A stretch of DNA of 64,000 nucleotides, taken from contig CM035156.1 in NCBI GenBank assembly GCA_020205615.1, positions 13,301,327 to 13,365,326 of the forward strand. Direction: 5' to 3'. Positions 58,287-64,000 of the stretch are shown in pieces. Below the pieces are notes generated by a model that saw nothing but the letters and a program-made list of their open reading frames with translations, had not been told where the DNA came from and did not search any database. The stretch comes from Panax quinquefolius (lineage: Eukaryota; Streptophyta; Magnoliopsida; Apiales; Araliaceae). A program made the position numbers and the translations under genes. The first letter of the stretch is position 1; each line of letters opens with the position of its first letter.

Positions 58287-59515
58287 ATGTCGATTGAGAA
58301 TATTGATGGAGTAAATGAGGCCAGTGGAGATGCTGCATTTTACCAACGAGGAGAGCGTGCAACAGTGGCAATGTACCTCCCGTGAACAACACCATGGGCG
58401 AGATGATGAGCGAGGGATGTTTAGAAGTTTTTTGCGATTCATGCAAAATCGAGACGAGGAGACTTCGTGTTCAAAATCTGAGGAGGAAATGATAGCAATT
58501 CACGGGTTGTCACAACCAAGCGATTCAAAGAGTTGGGACCACGAGAAATTCAAGGAAAGCCGGATCCGATCATGGCGGAAACATGGGTTAAGCAAATTAC
58601 CAAGATATTCGATGTCTTGGGATGCACGGAGAGAGAACGAAGGTTCCATTCGCCACCTTTATGCGTGGTGGCGAGGCGAATACTCGGTGGGAGTCGTGAA
58701 GCGTACTCCATCCAAACTAGACTCGGCGATGTCTTGGGAGACATTTGAAATTATTTAATGACCAAAATACTTTCACGAAAGTGTACGTCTATATGAAGGA
58801 AGTGGAGTTCATCAGATTGGAACAAAACAACATAGCGGTGTCTCAAAGACGAGGCAAAGTTTGCGAGAGTTATCCAGTTTGCACCTCATTTGGTGGAGAA
58901 TGAGGAACGTATGACGTGGAAGTTTCTTAGAGGTTTGAAACCCCCGATACGTCGATATCTCATTTCTCATAAACTTTCTCTCTATTCGAGATGTTTCAAA
59001 GCAGGCTCAATTATTAGGCGAGATAACGAGTCACGGTCAATTGAGGGACCACAACCGAGGATCGTGACGAGAGATAGCGATCAGCCAGAATAATGATAAC
59101 TCCGGAGGAGAAAAGCAGAACGGACGAAATGGTAACCACTCCGGTGGTAATCATGGCCATGAAAATAGAAAAGCGAAGTCGAGGAGGAGATTTTAAAAGA
59201 GGAGATTTAATAACGATTATATGAAGACGACAGGTCTTGCGTGAAGAATCGGTTCTAAGGGAGGAGAAACGACCACCGGTCGTATATGCTACAAATGCGA
59301 AAAAGAGGACATATCGGTCAAGCGCGCCTAGCAGTTCAAGGTATGCTATAGTTGTGGAAAGGAAGGACATATCGCTCGAGATTAGACAGATGGCGAAACC
59401 TAGTTCAATGGGGACGGTGACTCGAAAAGATCGTCGAGAAAAGTCAAAGTCAGCGATTCGGAAGAGCTTTTGTTGTATTTGGTCATAATGCGAGAACCCA
59501 AACGAGGTGATCACG
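58287..59515 (+). pseudogene. element L gag, broken
   Basis: The ATG at 58287 starts MSIENIDGVNEA, with a shift soon after and a TGA near 58383. Capsid-part motifs are ETWVKQITKIFDVLGC (58575 on), an AMSWETFE segment (about 58727-58750), FLRGLKPPIRRYLISHKL (58923 on). Two zinc knuckles at about 59285-59385 are recognisable by CYSCGKEGH-like sequence but shifted. The acceptor-like site before the ATG reads TGGCGG, so its AG is lost. Confidence 0.82.
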
Positions 59516-59990
59516 GGTAAGCTATTTATAAATTCTTGCGAAGTTTATACCTTACTTGATACCGGTCTACCCATTCATTTATCTCTCTGCATGTACTCAA
59601 CGTTTAGACTTGACTCGGGAGAAATTAGACTTTGACTATCTCGTGGAAACTCAGTTGGGAGAAACTTTCATCACATCCATTGTTTATAAATCTTGTTTGA
59701 TTCAAGTTGGCACCATTACCTTACATTGACCTTATCTCTTTAAAGATACTTGCTTTTGATGTGATTTTAGGGATTGATTGGTTAACTACTCATCATGCCA
59801 AAATTGATTGTTTTCGTAAGGTTGTTAGTTTTCATATTCCTAACCAAACTGTTATGCGAATTCAAGCAACTAAACCATTAAAATCGATCATTTGTCATAT
59901 CTAATCATAAAGCTATTCGTTTATTAAAAAGCGGATGTCAAGCTTTCTTAGCCCATGTTATGGATTTGAATAAAGACACGTCAAATTTGA
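59516..59990 (+). pseudogene. element L protease, frameshifted
   Basis: The active-site Asp-Thr-Gly (GAT ACC GGT at 59558-59566) is intact, but a base is missing immediately after it. The second block DVILGIDWLTTHHAK is at about 59758-59805. Confidence 0.85.
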
Positions 59991-60790
59991 ATAATATTCT
60001 GTTGTTATTGACTTTCCGACGTATTTCAGAAGAACTTCCGGTCTACCCCGAGCGTGAAGTTGAATTCTTTATTGATCTTGAACCCGGTACAAAGCCCATT
60101 TCTAAAACCCCATATCGAATGGCTCTATTGAACTTCGAGGAGTTAAAGGTCCAACTACGAGGAATTGTTGGACATCGGTTTCATTAAATCTAGTACATCT
60201 CCTTGGGGTGCTCTGTTTTTATTTGTAAAGAAGAAAGACGGGAGTATGCGACTTTGTATTGACTATCGGAATTGAACCATGTCACCATCAAGAATAGGTA
60301 TCCTCACCTCGTATTGATGACTTGTTTGACCGATTTGCAAAGGGCACAATTCTTTTCAAAATCGATCTTCGATTACGGATATCATCATTTGAAGATTAAA
60401 AGCGAGGATATTCAAAGGCGCCTTGAGAACTTCGGTATGGGCATTATGAATTCTTAGTCATGTCTTTCGGACTAACTAATGCTCCTGCGGCTTTCATGGA
60501 TATGATGAACCGAGTATTCAAGGAATATTTGGATCAATTCGTTGTTGTCTTTATTGATGACATCCTCATATATTCCAAAAGCCGTGAAGATCATGAGCAC
60601 CATTTGAAGTCGGTACTCCAAAGGCTTCGTGAAAACCAACTATATGCCAAATTGAAGAAATGTGAGTTACGGCGAGGAAGTAGCATTCCTTGGGCACGTG
60701 GTGTCGAAACATGGAGTATCTGTTGATCGCCAAGATTGAAGCAATACAAAGTTGGGAAGCAACCAAAGTCGGTGATGTAAAGACGTAGTT
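59991..60790 (+). pseudogene. element L reverse transcriptase, frameshifted
   Basis: The N-part has PEREVEFFIDLEPGTKPISK (60042 on). SMRLCIDYR (60243 on), then [20 protein letters not shown] (60460 on) and the intact catalytic box [12 protein letters not shown] (60546-60581). It continues [14 protein letters not shown] (60628-60670) until an indel at the next block. This is the best-kept RT of the window. Confidence 0.87.
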
Positions 60791-61310
60791 TTTGGGCTTA
60801 TTGGTTATTATCGGAGATTCGTGGAAGGTTTTCTCGAATCGCTACTCCATTAACTCGCCTAACTCGGAAGGATACAAAATTCGTTTGGAGCGAAGAATGC
60901 GAGAAAAGTTTCCAAGAGCTTAAGAGGAGACTTATTTTAAGACTGTTCTAACAATACCATCTGGTTCGGATGGATTTGTTATCTGACGATGCTTCGTGCA
61001 AAGGGTTAGGATGTGTTCTCATGCAACGTGGGAAAGTCATAGCCTATGCCTCGCGACAACTTAAAGAGTATGAGAGGAATTATCCTACTCATGATCTAGA
61101 GTTAGCAAATCGTTTCGCTTAAAAATATGGAGGCACTATCTATATGGGGAGAAAGTGGAGATATATTCGGACCATAAAAGCCTTAAATATTTCTTCACTC
61201 AAAAAGAACTCAACATGCGGCAATGACGTTGGCTCGAGCTATTGAAAGACTACGACCACACTATTCAATACCATCACGTAAAGCGAACGTGGTAGGTGAC
61301 GCATTGAGTA
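60791..61310 (+). pseudogene. element L RNase H
   Basis: [20 protein letters not shown] with a shift near its first Asp (60985 on), THDLEL (61087-61105) and [19 protein letters not shown] (61158-61215) give the three acidic motifs; the third is intact, unlike in J. Confidence 0.83.
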
Positions 61311-62840
61311 GAAGATCATATGTGAGGAACGAGTGCGATGATGTCAAGTATCGCGATAGAGCCAACTTTAATAGAGAAAAGTTAAGGTTGCTCAAGCCAC
61401 CATCAATCTTGAGGCGATGCGTATGAAGAAGAAAGTACAAGAAGGAGCTATTAGGGCGAGAATTGATGAAGAAGGAATACTTGAGTCCACTCTAGACTTT
61501 GTGTTCCTAACGACTACGATTTGAAGTACAAGATTATGATGGAGGCACACAATACGCCATTTGCAATCCATCACGGAAGTACTAAAATGTATCGTGATCT
61601 TGACATACATTTTGGTGGAACAATATGAAGAGAGAGATTGCAAAGTTTATCTCGATGTGTTTAACTTGCCGGCGTGTAAAGGCGGAGCATCTTGTACCTA
61701 AGGGTCCGTTGCAACCACTTGAGATTAGGAATGGAAGTGGGAACACATTACTATGGATTTCGTTCACGGGTCTTCCTACGGTTTCTCAAGGCATCAATGC
61801 TATTTGGGTTATTGTTGATAGATTAACCAAGTCGCTCATTTCTTTTGGAAATCTGGAGACTTATTCCTTGAACGTCTTCTTTAGTATGTACGTGAATGAG
61901 ATTGTGAGGTTGCATGGCATGCACAGTATCCATAGTTTTGGATCGTGACCCAAGATTCACTTCAAGATTTTGGGTTAGCTTGCAAAAAGCTATGGAGCAC
62001 GGATTTGCGATTTAGTTCGGCATACCATCCCCAAAGCGGAGACAGACAATCGAGAGGACTATTCAAACTCTTGAAGATTTATTAAGACTCGTGTCCTAGA
62101 CTTCAAGGGTAGTTGGGATAAGTATTTACCATTGGTGGAATTCTCCTACAACAACAGCTTATCGAGCAAGTATAGGTGTGGCTCCATTCAAGCATTATAT
62201 GGACGAAAAATGTCGTTCTCCAATATGTTGGGATGAGGTGGGTGAAGCAACATTGTTGGGACCCAGTTAATACGTGATATGACTACCAAAAAGATCCAAA
62301 TGATTCGACAAGCATATAAACAAGACAAGATGAAGATCGAAAAGAGTTATGCACGGATCTTCATCGAAAGGACGTGGAATTTAATGTAGGGGATCATGTA
62401 TTGTTGCGAGTTGCTCCATGGAAGGAGTTACAAGATTGGGAAAGAGAGGAAAGCTCAATCCACGATTTATTGGTCCATTTCAAATTCTTGACCGAAAGTA
62501 GGAAATGTAGCCTATAGACTTGCGTTACCTCCGAGTATGTCTCGTGTTCATAATGTGTTTCACATATCGTACTTCCGTAAATATGTGAAAGACCCGAACC
62601 ACGTTATTGAGTTAGAACCAGGACGAGATAGTAGAAGACTTAACGTATGAGGAGGTACTGTCAAGATCTTGGATAGGAAGGAGCATGTCCTACGCAAGAA
62701 AGGTCATACCACAAGTTAAAGTTTTGTGGAGGAATCATGCTATAGAGGAAATGACACGGGAATTGGAAGCGGAAATGAAAGCGAGGTATCCTCACCTTTT
62801 GAAACACTGTGTACGTAAGTCAATTTCGAGGACGAAATTT
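61311..62840 (+). pseudogene. element L integrase with chromodomain-like tail, broken
   Basis: The zinc part has CLTCRRVKAEH (about 61655-61690). The first catalytic Asp region is INAIWVIVDRLTKS (61792-61835), then YVNEIVRLHGM (61888-61920) and DRDPRF (61937 on). The Glu-bearing block is frameshifted near 62040. The C-terminal AYRLALPPSMSRVHNVF is at about 62505-62570 and the chromodomain-like VKVLWRNHAIEEMT at 62715-62760. Frameshifts are frequent. Confidence 0.83.
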
Positions 62841-62856
62841 CATAAGGAAGGGAGGT
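62841..62856 (+). other. polypurine tract of element L
   Basis: AAGGAAGGGAGG directly precedes the 3' LTR. Confidence 0.85.
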
Positions 62857-64000
62857 TGTAAGACCCGAAATTTTTAAATAAAAAGGAATTTCCTTTATTT
62901 ATTATTTTGAAATAGTAAGGGTTGATTTGATTAATGTGGATAGTTAAGGGTTAAATACGCAAATATTTCAAAAAAGCAAGTGGTTATAAAATATTCATTA
63001 TCGTGGGGAATATTCGTTTGGTCGTGGAATATTAAATGATCGCTTCGGGGAATATTAAATGCGACTGACAGCAGACCATGTGTGGGCCCCATAACGGAAA
63101 GTGATTGGATGAAGAAAGCGACAAATATAAGTTGTTTTTAAATAACAGTAGTAGTTATTCGTTAATTATCTTGTTGGAATACCGGGTGGTTAAAAAACAC
63201 CTTTATTACGCGTTGTTGAATAAAGAAGATTGCAGTATTGCACCAATTATTGATTCTTACGTGAAGGCACTACTCAATAATGGTTACTGTAATTCTCGCT
63301 CGATATTTTATTGAGTTAATAATTCTTTGCGTTGATATTTTATATCAGTTGTTTGATAATTGTCATTACACGGTATTTTTTTCATTATCGAAGCAATAAT
63401 TCATATTATCCGAATAATATTATTAGATAACATTATGGGCAATGTCTAGAAAGTTACATAAGGAGAGGTTTGGTCATCTAATTGCTTGGCAAGTGAAGAA
63501 GAAATTCTTATTGGAAAGCCCCTCTTTCTGAGAGCCGCACGGTTGTCACGATATTGTGATTACGTAATATTATTTGTGAATAATTAATTATTGATTTATA
63601 TGATGAGGAAAATATTGATTTTATGTGGATATAGATGGAGAAAATTTTTAAAATGACAATTGTTGAAAATTAATATTTTATCTTTTTACGATAAAATAAT
63701 TCATTTAAATATACTATTTTAATAATATATTAGCGGTGATATTTTACAAAGCGAATGTGGGATATATGAGTATACGAGGAGGAAGAGTATTTTTGTGGCA
63801 TTAAATGTTTAAAACATGTTAAACATGTCGGTGGACCCCATTTATTGACTGAAATTTGATTATAGCCTGTAAAATCGCCCGTTTGTGGATTTCGGTCAAT
63901 TTCTATTTGGAATTTGGAAAAACTTTCTTCTGCAAAGTTGTAGAGAATTGAATTTCCTATAAAAACTCGCGAGATTCGAATTTTCTGATGAAAGGGCTAT
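62857..64000 (+). repeat. 3' LTR of element L, partial
   Basis: It starts TGTAAGACCCGAAATT and is collinear with 55318-56460 to the window end, with small indels relative to the 5' LTR. Confidence 0.9.

Larger units (their letters stand above)
55318..64000 (+). mobile_element. Ty3/gypsy element L, nearly complete, runs off the window
   Basis: L is inserted in J's 5' LTR in opposite orientation. It has 5' LTR 55318-58099, PBS, a 4.76-kb internal region with all gypsy domains in order, PPT and a 3' LTR from 62857 that continues past the window. It must be younger than J. Frameshifts break every gene, although the RT box is intact. Confidence 0.9.

Noticed and set aside
1..64000. tRNA, rRNA or other structured RNA genes
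   Set aside because: No cloverleaf with A/B boxes or rRNA-like segment was recognised by eye; a tRNAscan-SE/Infernal run would be decisive.

Overview
The window is nuclear DNA of a flowering plant, most likely a eudicot. It is AT-rich, has one intron-containing gene with GT-AG splice sites, and is otherwise mostly nested transposable elements with plant-type features: initiator-tRNA-Met primer sites, a hAT transposon with 8-bp target duplications, and MITEs. The species cannot be told from the sequence.

Layout. 740-6875 (+) holds three recognisable exons of a single-copy-looking alpha/beta-hydrolase gene; its first exon or exons are missing or unrecognised. The first visible intron is about 5 kb because a 3.8-kb hAT element (1590-5394) sits in it with terminal repeats, a near-perfect 8-bp target duplication and a decayed transposase on the opposite strand. 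6876-11626 is intergenic DNA with microsatellites and small foldback elements. From 11627 on there are MITE/PIF-Harbinger-like ends, and inside one of them lies the nest 12097-27900 of long-LTR Ty3/gypsy elements, flanked by the 5-bp duplication TTTTA. 28950-31238 is intergenic, with one orphan promoter-like stretch. 31239-38250 is a three-deep Russian doll of LTRs (E holds F, F holds G). 38714-41369 is another solo LTR (H). 41370-45369 is AT-rich intergenic DNA with foldbacks. 45370-64000 holds a truncated LTR (I), a nearly complete element J (minus strand), and a second nearly complete element L (plus strand) inserted in J's 5' LTR.

All LTR copies belong to one lineage with unusually long LTRs (about 2.6-2.9 kb) that start TGTAAGACCCC / TGTAAAATCCC and end near GGGGGCGTCACA. 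Gag, double zinc knuckle, protease, RT, RNase H, integrase and a chromodomain-like tail occur in the order of Ty3/gypsy chromoviruses (Tekay/Del-like by sequence flavour; inference). No copy has an open polyprotein. Two subfamilies (A, B, C, G, H versus F, J, L) share the body but differ in U3 and in which repeats fill the leader.

The most interesting structure is in the LTR leader downstream of the TATA box. It has arrays of short hairpins with a constant loop and different, compensating stems; a second array of longer GTTATTCCA...TGGAATAAC dyads; and a conserved 5' splice donor (AG|GTAAGGG). A candidate 3' splice acceptor lies directly before the gag start. Together these suggest that the hairpins and the primer site could be removed from a spliced gag mRNA but kept in full-length RNA. 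This is a hypothesis read from sequence only. Many small indels in the retroelements, often at CG or CHG sites, may partly be sequencing error.
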